DNA of 62,594 nucleotides from JBNKWA01 sp050299555 (GCA_050299555.1 JBNKWA010000033.1:1-62594), one strand, 5' to 3'; positions 18,201 through 29,280 are shown, numbered from the stretch's first letter. Translations and numbers: made by a program. Notes: generated by a model not told the origin, from the letters alone.

Positions 18201-18951
18201 CGGGCGCGAGCGCCTGCCGGAGCGCCGCAAGGGCTACACCCAGAAGGCCATCGTCGGCGGCCACAAGGTCTATCTGCGGACCGGCGAGTACGAGAACGGC
18301 TCCCTCGGCGAGATCTTCATCGACATGCACAAGGAGGGCGCCGCCTTCCGCGCGATGATGAACAACTTCGCCATCGCCGTGTCGGTGGGCCTGCAATACG
18401 GGGTGCCGCTCGAAGAGTTCGTCGAGGCCTTCACCTTCACCCGGTTCGAGCCGGCCGGGATGGTCCAGGGCAACGAGACGATCAAGAACGCCACCTCGAT
18501 CCTCGACTACATCTTCCGCGAGCTGGCGGTGAGCTATCTCGACCGGACCGACCTTGCCCATATCGAGCCGAACGGCGTGCGCTGGGACGATGTCGGCCGG
18601 GGCGAGGAAGAGGGCAAACGCAACTTTTCCGAAACCGCGCCCGAGGTCAGCGACGCCGCCGTTGCCATGCTGCGCCAGGTCTCCTCGCCCGGCTATCTCA
18701 GAAAGCGCCTCCCGCAAGAGCTTCTGGTGCTCCAGGGTGGCGGCCGGCCGGCGGCCGGCGGCGCCTCGACGGTGGCGCTGGCGGTGAGCTCGACCGAAGC
18801 CGCCGCCGGGGTGGTGATCGATCGCCGCAGCCGGGCCCGCATGCAGGGCTACGAGGGCGATCCCTGCGGCGAGTGCGGCAACTTCACCCTGGTCCGCAAC
18901 GGCACCTGCCTGAAGTGCAACACCTGCGGCGGAACCACCGGCTGCAGCTAG
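15295..18951 (+). CDS. nrdJ: Vitamin B12-dependent (class II) ribonucleotide reductase
   Basis: A 1218-residue enzyme that reduces ribonucleotides to deoxyribonucleotides using adenosylcobalamin to start the radical, with no need for oxygen. The catalytic loop NPCSEYMFLDDTACNLASLN near residue 470 carries the active-site Asn, Cys and Glu. Later landmarks are APTGTIGLVMDCDTTGIEPD near 675 and FISGAISKTINMPN near 880. The C-terminus has a zinc-ribbon-like Cys set (CGECG and CLKCNTCGGTTGCS) that shuttles electrons. ATG at 15295 follows an AGGGG site; upstream codons of the longer frame (from 15220) are not conserved-looking. It is preceded by a candidate NrdR box pair. Confidence 0.96.
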   Translation: MKIERKYTTEMTGAYGAIEFRETASEIRNPDGSVVFSLTGIKVPAGWSQVASDVLAQKYFRKAGVPARLKRVKEKGVPAFLQRSVPDDKALADLPEDERTGSEIDARQVFDRLAGAWAYWGWKGGYFSTEADARAYYDEMRYMLAAQMAAPNSPQWFNTGLHWAYGIDGPSQGHYYVDFETGELVKSQSAYEHPQPHACFIQSVRDDLVNDGGIMDLWTREARLFKYGSGTGTNFSSLRAEGERLAGGGKSSGLMSFLKIGDRAAGAIKSGGTTRRAAKMVICDMDHPDIESFINWKVVEEQKVASLVAGSKLHEEKLNGIFAAIRSWDGAEADAFDPAANPGLKAAIRAAKKVAIPESYVKRILQYAAQGYTSIEFPTYNTDWDSDAYLTVSGQNSNNSVRVTDAFLKAVEEDADWALINRIDGKPAKTVRARELWDQIGHAAWACADPGIQYHDTINGWHTCPEDGPIRASNPCSEYMFLDDTACNLASLNLLGFLDGDGGFDAEGYMHATRLWMLTLEISVLMAQFPSPRIAELSYRFRTTGLGYANIGGLLMNMGLGYDSDAGRALAGALTALMTGVCYATSAEMARELGAFPGYKRNADHMLRVVRNHCRAAHGEAEGYEGLAVPPVPLDIDAVPDGNLAALAQAAWDEALSLGEKHGYRNAQATVIAPTGTIGLVMDCDTTGIEPDFALVKFKKLAGGGYFKIINRSVPRALQTLGYSASQIDDIVAYAVGRGSLEGAPDVNATALLGHGFDTDEIAKVEAALASAFDIRFVFNQWTLGRDFCTGTLGIPAALLNDPGFDLLRHLGFTRAQIDAANRYICGTMTLEGAPHLKAEHLPVFDCANPCGKTGKRFLSVDSHIRMMAAAQSFISGAISKTINMPNDASIEDCKAAYLLSHRLGVKANALYRDGSKLSQPLSASLIDDEDDELEEELIAAPAAERAAILAEKIVEKVVVKEVIRESARGRERLPERRKGYTQKAIVGGHKVYLRTGEYENGSLGEIFIDMHKEGAAFRAMMNNFAIAVSVGLQYGVPLEEFVEAFTFTRFEPAGMVQGNETIKNATSILDYIFRELAVSYLDRTDLAHIEPNGVRWDDVGRGEEEGKRNFSETAPEVSDAAVAMLRQVSSPGYLRKRLPQELLVLQGGGRPAAGGASTVALAVSSTEAAAGVVIDRRSRARMQGYEGDPCGECGNFTLVRNGTCLKCNTCGGTTGCS

Positions 18952-19140
18952 CCACCCGGCCAGTTCGGGGCGAAATCAAGATCAGGCCGCAGGCAGAACC
19001 TTGGAGCAGCAAGCAAGAGCCTGATGGACGTGACCTGGGGGTGGCCTCGCGCCGCCCCCGATTTCTCTGCGGCGCGGCATTAAGAATGCCGAAATAGGGG
19101 CCTGATAGGCAGCGTCGTCGCTGTCAGGAGGCCGCTACCC

Positions 19141-21702
19141 GTGTCTATCGCAAAAAAACTCATGCTCATCGTACTGGTTCCGATCACGGCGCTGGCGCTG
19201 CTTGGCATCTACGAGGGGTACGTGCAGTTCCAGCAATACCGGACGCTGCGCGAACTGCAGGGGGTCATGTCGCTGCTGTCGCCGGCGCGTACCGTGGCCC
19301 ACGCGGTGCAGGCAGAGCGGGGGTTGTCGGTTGGCTATGCCTCGGCGACCGACGGTGACACGCCCGGGCTCAAGGCCCGGCTCGACCAGCAGCGTGCCGA
19401 AGTGGATGCAGCGCTGGCGGCCTTTCGCGAGGTTTTCGCCCGCGAGCAGTCGCGGCTTGAAGCCGAGTACCGCGAGGAGGCGAGCCACGTGATCGCTGCC
19501 GAGACCGATATCGCCAAGCTGCGCAACATCGTCGACAAGCGCGCGGCTGATGGCGGCACCGTGCTCGACGGCTACAACCAGATCGTCGCGCACAGCCTCG
19601 ACCTCGCCCGCTCAAGCGGCGCGATCGTCCGCGACGGGTCCCTTGGCCTGCGGCTTCGCGGCCTGACGGCTGTGCAGATCACTATCGAGAAGGCCGGGCT
19701 GGAGAGGGCCGCCGGCGCCGCCGGCGTGGCGTCTGGCGGGTTTGATGTCAACAAGCTGCGGCAGTTCACGTTCCTGGGCGAGCAGCAGGAGTTTCTTACC
19801 GGCGAGGCCGCGAAGGACCTGCCGCCGGCGCTGGCGACCCAACTGAAGGCAATTGCCGAGATGCCGGAGGCCATCGATCTGCGCCGGTTGCGTCGCGCGA
19901 TCTGGGACGGCCAGGGCGCCGTTCCTGGCGACATGACGGTCGGTGGATGGTTCAGCGCCGCCAGTGCGCGGATCAACGTACTTGTCGAGTTCGAGGGCAA
20001 GGTCATCGAAGACATCGATGCGGTGGTGGCCGAGGGTGTGTCTCGGTCGCGCACCGGCGCCATCGTCGCCATCGTTGGCGCTGCCGCGATCACCCTGTTC
20101 TCGATGGTCAGCGTGATGGTCGGCAGCCGCTGGCTGGTGACCCGTCCCATGGTCGTGCTCGCCGATATCTGTCAGCGCCTCGCCCGAGACGAAAAACTCG
20201 ACATTCCCTATCGTGACCGCAACGACGAAATCGGCGTCATGGCCACCTCGATGAACGAGGTCTATTCCGCCTCGCTGGCGCGCAAACGGGTTCGCGCGGC
20301 GCTGCGCTCGACCTCGGCTCAGGTGCTGATCGTGGCCAAGGGTATCGTCGAGTACATCAACCCGACCCTCATCAAGTCGTTGGACGAGGCCGCCCCCGGG
20401 CGCGAGGTCGGCGAACTGCTGCCGGTGGGTGGCCGGCTTTCGGGCTTTGCCGAACTGTCGACGGTGGTCACCAAGGCGCTCACCGAGGCCGGCGGGCGCA
20501 GGTCCACCGCCGAGTTCCAATTCGGCAACCATCAATACGATCTCTTTCTGGCGCCGGCCATCGATGACGATGGCGAGGATCTCGGCGTCGTCATCGAGTT
20601 TCGCGACGTCACCTCGCGTCGCGCCATCGAGCGGGCCTTGTCCGCGCTTCTGGCCGATGCTGCGCGCGGCGATTTCTCCAGGCGGGTCGATGCCGATTCG
20701 GGCGACCCGCTGCTCGATTCCATGGCCGATGGGCTGAACCGCCTCTGCGGCATGGTCGACAGCTTCATCGTCGAGATCGCCGGCGCCATGGAGGCCCTCG
20801 CACGTGGCGATCTTACGGTGGAAATGTCGGGCGAGTTCCAGGGTCAGCTGCAGCGCACCGCTCAGGATACCGCCCGTTCGATCGAGAACCTGCGCGACCT
20901 GATCGGTGCCATCCAGGCGGCCGGGGGCGCGGTTGACCGGCTGTCGGCCGGATTGAGCGACGACGCCACCCAGCTGGCAAGCCGCACCGAAAGTCAGGCC
21001 GCGGCCCTGCAGCAGACGTCCGCCTCGATGGAGGAGATCACCCGCAGCGTCACCGGCAACGCCAATACCGCCGCCAGCACCAACGAGCTGGTGCAGCAGA
21101 CCCAGGCCAGCGTGAACTCGGCGCATGGCGTCATGACCTCCGCTGTCGCTGCGATCGAACGCATCGAGCAGAGCTCGGCCAAGATCTCGGACATCATCAC
21201 CATCATCCAGGCGATTGCCTTCCAGACCAATCTGCTGGCGCTGAACGCTGCCGTCGAGGCGGCGCGGGCAGGGCAGGCCGGCGCGGGCTTTGCCGTCGTT
21301 GCCTCCGAGGTTCGGGCACTGGCCCAGCGCTCCTCGGACGCGGCCAAGGATATCGACCAGCGCATTCGTGCCAGCGTTTCCGACATCCAGGACGGCGCGC
21401 AACTGGTCACTGAGGCCGGGCAGGGGCTGCAGACGATCCGCGAGTCGGTGGACTCGGCCGCCGGGATGATCGCTCAGATCGCCAGTGCCAGCCGCGATCA
21501 GGCCAGCAGCGTCGGCGAGATTCGCGAGGCGATTGGCGAGCTCGACCGGATCACCCAGGAAAACTCCATCATCGCCGACCGCACCTCCAACGCTGCCCGC
21601 GAAATTGCCGCATCCAGCGCCGAGCTGCGCAACCGGACCGACAGCTTTGTGGTCGCCGCGGCGGATCGCCAGATCGCCGGCGCCGGCAAGCGCGCCGCCT
21701 GA
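19141..21702 (+). CDS. Methyl-accepting chemotaxis protein with NIT sensor domain
   Basis: An 853-residue chemoreceptor. Membrane span 1 is at about residues 7-27, the periplasmic domain at 30-300, and span 2 at about 306-330. The periplasmic part contains ARTVAHAVQAERGLSVGYAS, the LQxERG-like signature of nitrate/nitrite-sensing NIT domains. A HAMP linker follows, then a PAS-like region near 390-500 (QVLIVAKGIVEYINPTLIKS), a second HAMP-like segment near 560-600, and the signalling hairpin IAFQTNLLALNAAVEAARAG near 692. The GTG start at 19141 is fixed by AGGAGG nine bases upstream. No che genes are nearby, so it must serve a chemotaxis pathway encoded elsewhere. Nitrate or nitrite as ligand is inference from the domain. 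Confidence 0.9.
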   Translation: MSIAKKLMLIVLVPITALALLGIYEGYVQFQQYRTLRELQGVMSLLSPARTVAHAVQAERGLSVGYASATDGDTPGLKARLDQQRAEVDAALAAFREVFAREQSRLEAEYREEASHVIAAETDIAKLRNIVDKRAADGGTVLDGYNQIVAHSLDLARSSGAIVRDGSLGLRLRGLTAVQITIEKAGLERAAGAAGVASGGFDVNKLRQFTFLGEQQEFLTGEAAKDLPPALATQLKAIAEMPEAIDLRRLRRAIWDGQGAVPGDMTVGGWFSAASARINVLVEFEGKVIEDIDAVVAEGVSRSRTGAIVAIVGAAAITLFSMVSVMVGSRWLVTRPMVVLADICQRLARDEKLDIPYRDRNDEIGVMATSMNEVYSASLARKRVRAALRSTSAQVLIVAKGIVEYINPTLIKSLDEAAPGREVGELLPVGGRLSGFAELSTVVTKALTEAGGRRSTAEFQFGNHQYDLFLAPAIDDDGEDLGVVIEFRDVTSRRAIERALSALLADAARGDFSRRVDADSGDPLLDSMADGLNRLCGMVDSFIVEIAGAMEALARGDLTVEMSGEFQGQLQRTAQDTARSIENLRDLIGAIQAAGGAVDRLSAGLSDDATQLASRTESQAAALQQTSASMEEITRSVTGNANTAASTNELVQQTQASVNSAHGVMTSAVAAIERIEQSSAKISDIITIIQAIAFQTNLLALNAAVEAARAGQAGAGFAVVASEVRALAQRSSDAAKDIDQRIRASVSDIQDGAQLVTEAGQGLQTIRESVDSAAGMIAQIASASRDQASSVGEIREAIGELDRITQENSIIADRTSNAAREIAASSAELRNRTDSFVVAAADRQIAGAGKRAA

Positions 21703-21926
21703 CCCCGGATCGCCGCCCGGGGGACCCGGCGCCACAGGTCGGGCCCGCGGGCGGACCCGCAACCGCCGAAAGCCTCTCGGCCGGTGCCCGATACCCGGTG
21801 GCCGGCCGGCTCTTCTGCAAGCCGCGAACCCGGATCCGCCCCGGTCCGGTTTCGCGCCCGGATCCGTGTCGAACTCGGTTCGAAAAGGGGTCCTGGCCCT
21901 GATTCAACCGCCTGAGCGAAATCTCG

Positions 21927-21949
21927 GGATCGGTTCCTCTTTCCGATCC
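21927..21949 (-). terminator. Hairpin downstream of ilvN
   Basis: GGATCGG at 21927-21933 and CCGATCC at 21943-21949 form a perfect 7-bp stem with a 9-base loop, ten bases past the ilvN stop. No strong T-run follows, so it may be a weak or Rho-assisted terminator. The interval to the convergent chemoreceptor gene (21703-21958) is otherwise rich in GGATCC/CCGG motifs with no gene. Confidence 0.4.
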
Positions 21950-21958
21950 GGCGTCGCG

Positions 21959-22519
21959 CTAGCTGCCGCGGGACATCGCGGCGACGCCGGTGCGGGTCAG
22001 TTCGGTGAGGCCGAGCGGCCGCATCAGGTCGGCGAAGGCATCGATCTTGTCGGGCGTGCCGGTCAGCTCGAAGGTGAAGCTCTGAAGCGTTGAATCGACC
22101 ACCTTGGCGCGGAAGATGTCGGCCATCCTCAGCGCCTCGACCCGCTTCTCGCCCTGGCCTGAGACCTTGAACAGCGCCAGCTCGCGCTCCACCGACGGCC
22201 CCTCGCTGGTCAGGTCGTGCACCTCGTGCACCGGCACGATGCGGCCGAGCTGGGCCTTGATCTGCTCGATGATCGACGGTGTGCCGGTGGTGACGATGGT
22301 GATCCGCGACAGGTGCCCACGATGGTCGGTTTCGGCGACCGTCAGGCTGTCGATGTTATAGCCGCGGCCGGAGAAAAGCCCGATCACCCGGGCCAGAACG
22401 CCGGCCTCGTTGTCCACCAGAATCGCCAGCGTATGGCGCTCCAGCGCCTCGGCATGGCCGTCGCGCAGGTCGTAGGCGGAATGGCTCGAGGCGCCTTTCT
22501 TGATCTTCAGGGCTGACAT
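21959..22519 (-). CDS. ilvN: Acetolactate synthase small (regulatory) subunit
   Basis: A 186-residue regulatory partner of acetolactate synthase, the first common enzyme of valine, leucine and isoleucine synthesis. The N-terminal ACT domain reads LAILVDNEAGVLARVIGLFS then GRGYNIDSLTVAETD near residues 30-60 and normally binds valine for feedback inhibition. The second domain (RELALFKVSGQGEKRVEALR onwards) is typical. It lies 147 bases downstream of the large subunit on the same strand. The name ilvH is equally used for this family. Confidence 0.95.
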   Translation of the reverse strand: MSALKIKKGASSHSAYDLRDGHAEALERHTLAILVDNEAGVLARVIGLFSGRGYNIDSLTVAETDHRGHLSRITIVTTGTPSIIEQIKAQLGRIVPVHEVHDLTSEGPSVERELALFKVSGQGEKRVEALRMADIFRAKVVDSTLQSFTFELTGTPDKIDAFADLMRPLGLTELTRTGVAAMSRGS

Positions 22520-22627
22520 CGGTCCGGTAGTACCCTCTTGAAAACGTGCTTCCCTCTAGCGGCGGGCGCGGCAGGTGGCAATCCTGCTGGCCCGAGGCCG
22601 ACCGGCCCCGCGGGCCCGGCCGCCAGC

Positions 22628-22655
22628 GCGGCCCGCACCACGCGGCCCGCACCAC
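22628..22655. repeat. Two tandem copies of a 14-bp unit
   Basis: GCGGCCCGCACCAC occurs twice head to tail (22628-22641 and 22642-22655), a few bases before the large-subunit stop codon and within the spacer between ilvI and ilvN. Each unit contains the palindrome GCGGCCCGC-like core. No function can be read. Confidence 0.7.
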
Positions 22656-22666
22656 GCGCCCCAAAG

Positions 22667-24421
<1,755 letters not shown>

Positions 24422-24494
24422 GGTCGATCTCCGATTCGTTGCCCGGGGGGCCTCCGCCCGCCCGCGACCTCAGTTACTTCCCGACACGCAGCCA

Positions 24495-24518
24495 TAAAAA
24501 AAGCCCCGTCTAGGGGCT
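24495..24518 (-). terminator. Attenuator terminator of the ilvI-ilvN operon
   Basis: Read on the minus strand, AGCCCC, a five-base loop TAGAC and GGGGCT form a 6-bp GC stem directly followed by seven T residues. It lies 27 bases after the leader peptide stop and 73 bases before the ilvI start, the classic place for a transcription attenuator. Confidence 0.88.
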
Positions 24519-24553
24519 GGCAGCGCGAGAAATCCGGAATGATCCTAGATCAT
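24519..24553 (-). promoter_or_regulatory. Alternative RNA structures of the ilv attenuator
   Basis: Two pairings compete here. ATGATC/GATCAT (24539-24553) makes a small perfect hairpin whose loop is the leader stop codon. More important, the leader segment GGGGACTGG (minus strand of 24554-24562, codons 11-13) can pair with CCAGCCCC (minus strand of 24513-24520) with one bulged A. That pairing takes the 5' arm of the terminator and so would act as antiterminator when a ribosome stalls earlier in the leader peptide. Confidence 0.7.
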
Positions 24554-24592
24554 CCAGTCCCCGCGCCCGACAAGTACGACGATGCGTGCCAT
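24545..24592 (-). CDS. ilv operon leader peptide (15 residues)
   Basis: The tiny frame encodes MARIVVLVGRGDWMI then TAG. Five of the six residues at positions 4-9 are Ile, Val, Val, Leu and Val, the three amino acids made by the pathway. A ribosome short of charged branched-chain tRNA would stall there and favour antitermination, raising ilvI-ilvN expression. Only a weak purine-rich site (AAGAGAAG) precedes the ATG. Leader peptides of this kind are known for branched-chain amino acid operons in proteobacteria. Confidence 0.85.
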   Translation of the reverse strand: MARIVVLVGRGDWMI

Positions 24593-24833
24593 GGGCTTCT
24601 CTTAGTTCTGCCGCCGCTGGCGGTCAACCGTCAAATGCCGGCACATCTGCAACAAAATTGCCCGGTTCCGCGGCGTTTCCTACGAATCTTGCCGAGCCCT
24701 GCCGCGCCAGGCCGGGGCCGAGCCCGAAATGCGGCTGTTCTTGCCGTTTACTTTTGCAGCCTTCCGGTTAGTTTGGCGCCCATTCAACGATCCGCCGGGC
24801 TCAACGCGGGCATCGGCACAACGGGAGGTATCA
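24593..24833. promoter_or_regulatory. Divergent promoter region between ilv leader and TRAP genes
   Basis: With the attenuator this completes a 412-base gene-free stretch. On the minus strand TTGACC, then 17 bases, then TAAGAG lies directly before the leader ATG and may be the ilv promoter, which would leave a very short or absent 5' leader. On the plus strand the only clear signal is the ribosome site GGGAGG before the TRAP gene at 24834. Confidence 0.35.
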
Positions 24834-25922
<1,089 letters not shown>

Positions 25923-25987
25923 GCTGCTTGCTTCTGGGCCGCGCGCATGACCGCGCGCGGCCGCCAATCGGATAGGGCGCACCGACG

Positions 25988-26887
25988 ATGCTCGACGCGA
26001 TCGCGTGGCTGCTGGGCAACATCGCCTACGGCTTTGTCAACCTCGTCCGCTTCCTGGCCAGCCTGCCGGGAGCCCTCGATCTTTCCGATCCCGAACGGCG
26101 CATCGCCTTCATCTACTACGGCGCCTCGGTCGAATTCTTCTTTGTCATCTTCGACGTCATCCTGGTGGTGCTGATTGCCGGGCTGATCTGGCGGCCGTTC
26201 CTGTGGCGCGTGGTCCGCGTCATGGAAGGGTTCGCCAACGGCACCGGCCGCTTCGTCGCCTGGGCCGGCCTGATCATGGTGCTGCAGCAGGTCATGGTGA
26301 TCTTCCTGCAGCGATTCTTCAGGGTCTCCGAGATCTCCATCGGCCCTTTCGGCTACCCCTTCAACCAGTCGCTGGGCTGGTTCGGGGACGAGCTGAAGCT
26401 CTACAATGCCGCCGTGGTGGCGCTGTGCTGCTCCTACACCTTCGTGCAGGGCGGGCACGTGCGGGTCGATCTCGTCTATGCCAATCTCGGCCACCGCGCC
26501 AAGCGACTGGTCGACATGATCGGCTCGCTCCTGTTCATGGCGCCGATGATGGTGCTGACCTGGCTCTTCGGCTGGTACTACCTCTGGCGCCACCTGATGA
26601 CGCCGCCGATCAACGCCACCGACTCGCTGGAACTGATGATGCGCAAGGCGTCCATCATCCGCTGGAACGTGCAGACCACCAGCTTCAGCCCCTCGGGGTT
26701 CAATGGCTACTTCCTGTTCAAGGTGCTGCTGATCGCGCTGGCCGCCTCGGTCTTCATCCAGGCGATCGCGTATTTCTACCGCAACCTGCTGGAGTTCATC
26801 GAGGGTCCCGACTCGGCCGACAAGGGCCTCGACACCGATGTCATGGCCGAGACCGGTTCCGACCGCGCATCCGTCAACGTTCACTAG
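25988..26887 (+). CDS. TRAP transporter small permease (DctQ family), extended
   Basis: A 299-residue inner-membrane subunit. DctQ proteins usually have four helices in 160-200 residues; here an extra N-terminal block of about 85 residues precedes the core and holds additional hydrophobic segments, for example YGASVEFFFVIFDVILVVLI. The core includes GFANGTGRFVAWAGLIMVLQ and the DctQ-like YTFVQGGHVRVDLVYANLG near residue 155. Charged residues close the C-terminus. It lies 65 bases after the binding protein gene and 11 bases before the large permease gene, so all three are co-transcribed. Confidence 0.88.
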   Translation: MLDAIAWLLGNIAYGFVNLVRFLASLPGALDLSDPERRIAFIYYGASVEFFFVIFDVILVVLIAGLIWRPFLWRVVRVMEGFANGTGRFVAWAGLIMVLQQVMVIFLQRFFRVSEISIGPFGYPFNQSLGWFGDELKLYNAAVVALCCSYTFVQGGHVRVDLVYANLGHRAKRLVDMIGSLLFMAPMMVLTWLFGWYYLWRHLMTPPINATDSLELMMRKASIIRWNVQTTSFSPSGFNGYFLFKVLLIALAASVFIQAIAYFYRNLLEFIEGPDSADKGLDTDVMAETGSDRASVNVH

Positions 26888-26898
26888 GAATGGATTGA

Positions 26899-29280
26899 AT
26901 GTTTCTGGGCCTCGATGGCGTTGAGCTGGCGCTGATCATCACCTTCATGCTGCTGTTCTGCGGCATCCTGTCTGGGTTCCCGGTGGCCTTCGCCATCGGC
27001 GGCGCGGCGATGATCGCCTTCGTCATCCTCGCCGCCCTCGACAGCGGCGGCATGGTCAGCCGCGAAGTCATCGACATCAGCAGTCCCGAATACCACCAGC
27101 TCATCGCCGACGGCGTGGCGCGCGACACCATCAGTCGCTTCTCCTTCCCCGATCTGCCGGTGCTGACCCAGCCGCTCTTCGATGGCGGCTGGCAGCAGGC
27201 GATGAACCGCACCCTGTCGCTGATCGTCAGCCGCATCGACGAGCGGGTGCTGGCCGGCCAGTCCATCGAGACCCTGCTGGCGGTGCTGATGTTCGTGATG
27301 ATGGGCATCACGCTGGAACGCTCCAGGATCGCCAACGACCTTCTGACCACCATGGCCCGGGTCTTCGGCCCGCTGCCCGGCGGGCTGGCCGTGTCGGTGG
27401 TGGTGGTGGGCGCGTTCCTCGCCGCCTCAACCGGCATCGTCGGCGCCACCGTGGTCACCATGGGCCTCCTGGCGCTGCCGACCATGCTCAGGAACGGCTA
27501 TTCCAAGGAACTCTCCACCGGCGTCATTGCCGCCTCCGGCACGCTGGGCCAGATCATCCCGCCGTCGATCATCATCGTGCTCTTGGGCAACCTCGCCGGC
27601 GACATCTACTCCTCGGCGCAGGAGGCACGGGCCCAGGCCGCCGGCTGTTCCGACGCGCTGACACTGCTCGGCCGCCCGGCGGTGCTGTCGGTGGGCACGC
27701 TGTTCCAGGCGGCGCTTCTGCCCGGCATCATGCTGGCCGGCGTCTATGCGCTCTATGCCTTCGGCTTCGCGCTCTACCGGCCCGACAAGGCGCCGCCGGT
27801 GGTGTCCGAGGACATCGGCAGCGGCGATTTCGTCACCCGCCGCGAGCAGCTCACCTGGTTTGTCGGCGTGCCGGCCCTGCTGCTGGCGGTGACGGTCGGG
27901 GCCTTCATGGCCGATTTCGCCGGGCCGCAGCACGCATCGCAGAATGGCACCGAGGCGCGCATCACCGGCCAGCCCGAGCTGCGCACCGGCGTCTCGCCGC
28001 AGTGCCAGGAGGCGATGATCGAGATCCACGGGCAGGAGAAATGGGACCGCTCGGTGGCCGCCCGCGAGGCCCAGGCCACCGCCGCCCAGGCCCCCGCGGA
28101 CGAGGCTCCCGCCGAGACCGCCGAGACGCCGGCCGACGACGCCGCGGCCGCCGAGGCACCGGCCACCAATGTCGGCCGGTTCGCCCCGGTCTCGGGCGGC
28201 CTGGCCATCGCGCTGCTCTTCGCCGCCTTCGCCTTCGCCGGGGCCCGGGGCGTGCAGCCCAGCGCCTCGCCGGTACCGCTGATCGTCGGCACCGCCGGCA
28301 TCGTGCTGGCGCTGATTCTCGATGCCATCGCGATCTCGCCGGCGGCGACACCGGGGACCGGCTTCCTGATCCTTCTGGTGCCGCTGCTGATGATCCTCCA
28401 CGGGCTCAGGGCGGCGTTTCGCAGCCTCGCCACCAACGATCTGCTGCGCGTCGTCTTTCCGCCGATGGTGCTGGTCATCGCGGTGCTCGGCTCGATTCTC
28501 GGCGGCATCACCAACCCGACCCCGGCCGCCGCCCTCGGCGCCGCCGGCGCCATCATGCTGGCCGCCTATCGCCGGCTGACCGAAACCGGCCGCTCGGGCG
28601 CCCCGATCCTGATCGGCAGCTACGCCGTGGTGATCCTGATCGTGCTCGGCTTCACGTTCGATCTGCGCGTTTCCACCAGCCAGGTGGGCTTCGAGCGCTG
28701 GGTGGCCTTTCTTGCTGCCATCGCCGCCTACCACGTGGCGGTCATCGGGTTGCTGTTCGGCTGCTGGGTGCTGCTGCGCGACCGCATCCTGACCCCGGTG
28801 GTGCGCGAGACCGCCAAGGTCACCTCGATGGTCTTCACCATCCTGATCGGCAGCCAGCTTCTCAACCTCGTCATCATCTCCTTCGGCGGCGAGGTCTTCA
28901 TCCAGTCCTGGCTGCGCTCGTTCCATCAGGAATGGCTGGTGTTCCTGATCGTCATGGCGGTGCTGTTCGTCCTCGGCTTCGTGCTCGACTTCCTCGAGAT
29001 CATCTACATCGTGGTGCCCATCGTCGGGCCGGTGATCTATGGCGGCACGCTGGACCCCAAGTGGGTGACGATCATGATCGCGGTGAACCTGCAGACCAGC
29101 TTCCTGACGCCGCCCTTCGGCTTTGCGCTGTTCTATCTGCGCGGAGTCGCCCCGCCCGACGTCACCACGGCGCATATCTACCGCGGCGTCGTGCCCTTCG
29201 TCTTCATCCAGGTGCTGGGGCTGGCGATCCTGTGGCTGTTCCCGTGGATCGTCACCATCCTGCCCGACCTTCTGGGCTAG
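26899..29280 (+). CDS. TRAP transporter large permease (DctM family), with large insertions
   Basis: A 793-residue permease, almost twice the usual 430 residues of DctM. The family signature appears at the start (LLFCGILSGFPVAFAIGGAA), in the middle (STGIVGATVVTMGLLALPTM, then GTLGQIIPPSIIIVLLGN) and at the end (LQTSFLTPPFGFALFYLRGV). Two insertions stand out: residues about 50-115, hydrophilic, and about 330-430, soluble and Ala/Glu/Pro-rich (AQAPADEAPAETAETPADDA), followed by several extra membrane helices. It uses an ion gradient, usually sodium, to take up the substrate delivered by the binding protein. AGGA precedes the ATG at 26899. Confidence 0.9.
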   Translation: MFLGLDGVELALIITFMLLFCGILSGFPVAFAIGGAAMIAFVILAALDSGGMVSREVIDISSPEYHQLIADGVARDTISRFSFPDLPVLTQPLFDGGWQQAMNRTLSLIVSRIDERVLAGQSIETLLAVLMFVMMGITLERSRIANDLLTTMARVFGPLPGGLAVSVVVVGAFLAASTGIVGATVVTMGLLALPTMLRNGYSKELSTGVIAASGTLGQIIPPSIIIVLLGNLAGDIYSSAQEARAQAAGCSDALTLLGRPAVLSVGTLFQAALLPGIMLAGVYALYAFGFALYRPDKAPPVVSEDIGSGDFVTRREQLTWFVGVPALLLAVTVGAFMADFAGPQHASQNGTEARITGQPELRTGVSPQCQEAMIEIHGQEKWDRSVAAREAQATAAQAPADEAPAETAETPADDAAAAEAPATNVGRFAPVSGGLAIALLFAAFAFAGARGVQPSASPVPLIVGTAGIVLALILDAIAISPAATPGTGFLILLVPLLMILHGLRAAFRSLATNDLLRVVFPPMVLVIAVLGSILGGITNPTPAAALGAAGAIMLAAYRRLTETGRSGAPILIGSYAVVILIVLGFTFDLRVSTSQVGFERWVAFLAAIAAYHVAVIGLLFGCWVLLRDRILTPVVRETAKVTSMVFTILIGSQLLNLVIISFGGEVFIQSWLRSFHQEWLVFLIVMAVLFVLGFVLDFLEIIYIVVPIVGPVIYGGTLDPKWVTIMIAVNLQTSFLTPPFGFALFYLRGVAPPDVTTAHIYRGVVPFVFIQVLGLAILWLFPWIVTILPDLLG

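Noticed and set aside
16102..18717. 871-codon minus frame inside nrdJ
   Set aside because: It lies opposite a fully recognisable reductase and has the His/Gly/Arg-rich composition of a high-GC shadow frame.
27427..29175. 582-codon minus frame opposite dctM
   Set aside because: Asp/His/Gln/Arg-rich shadow without recognisable motifs; the plus strand encodes a clear TRAP permease.
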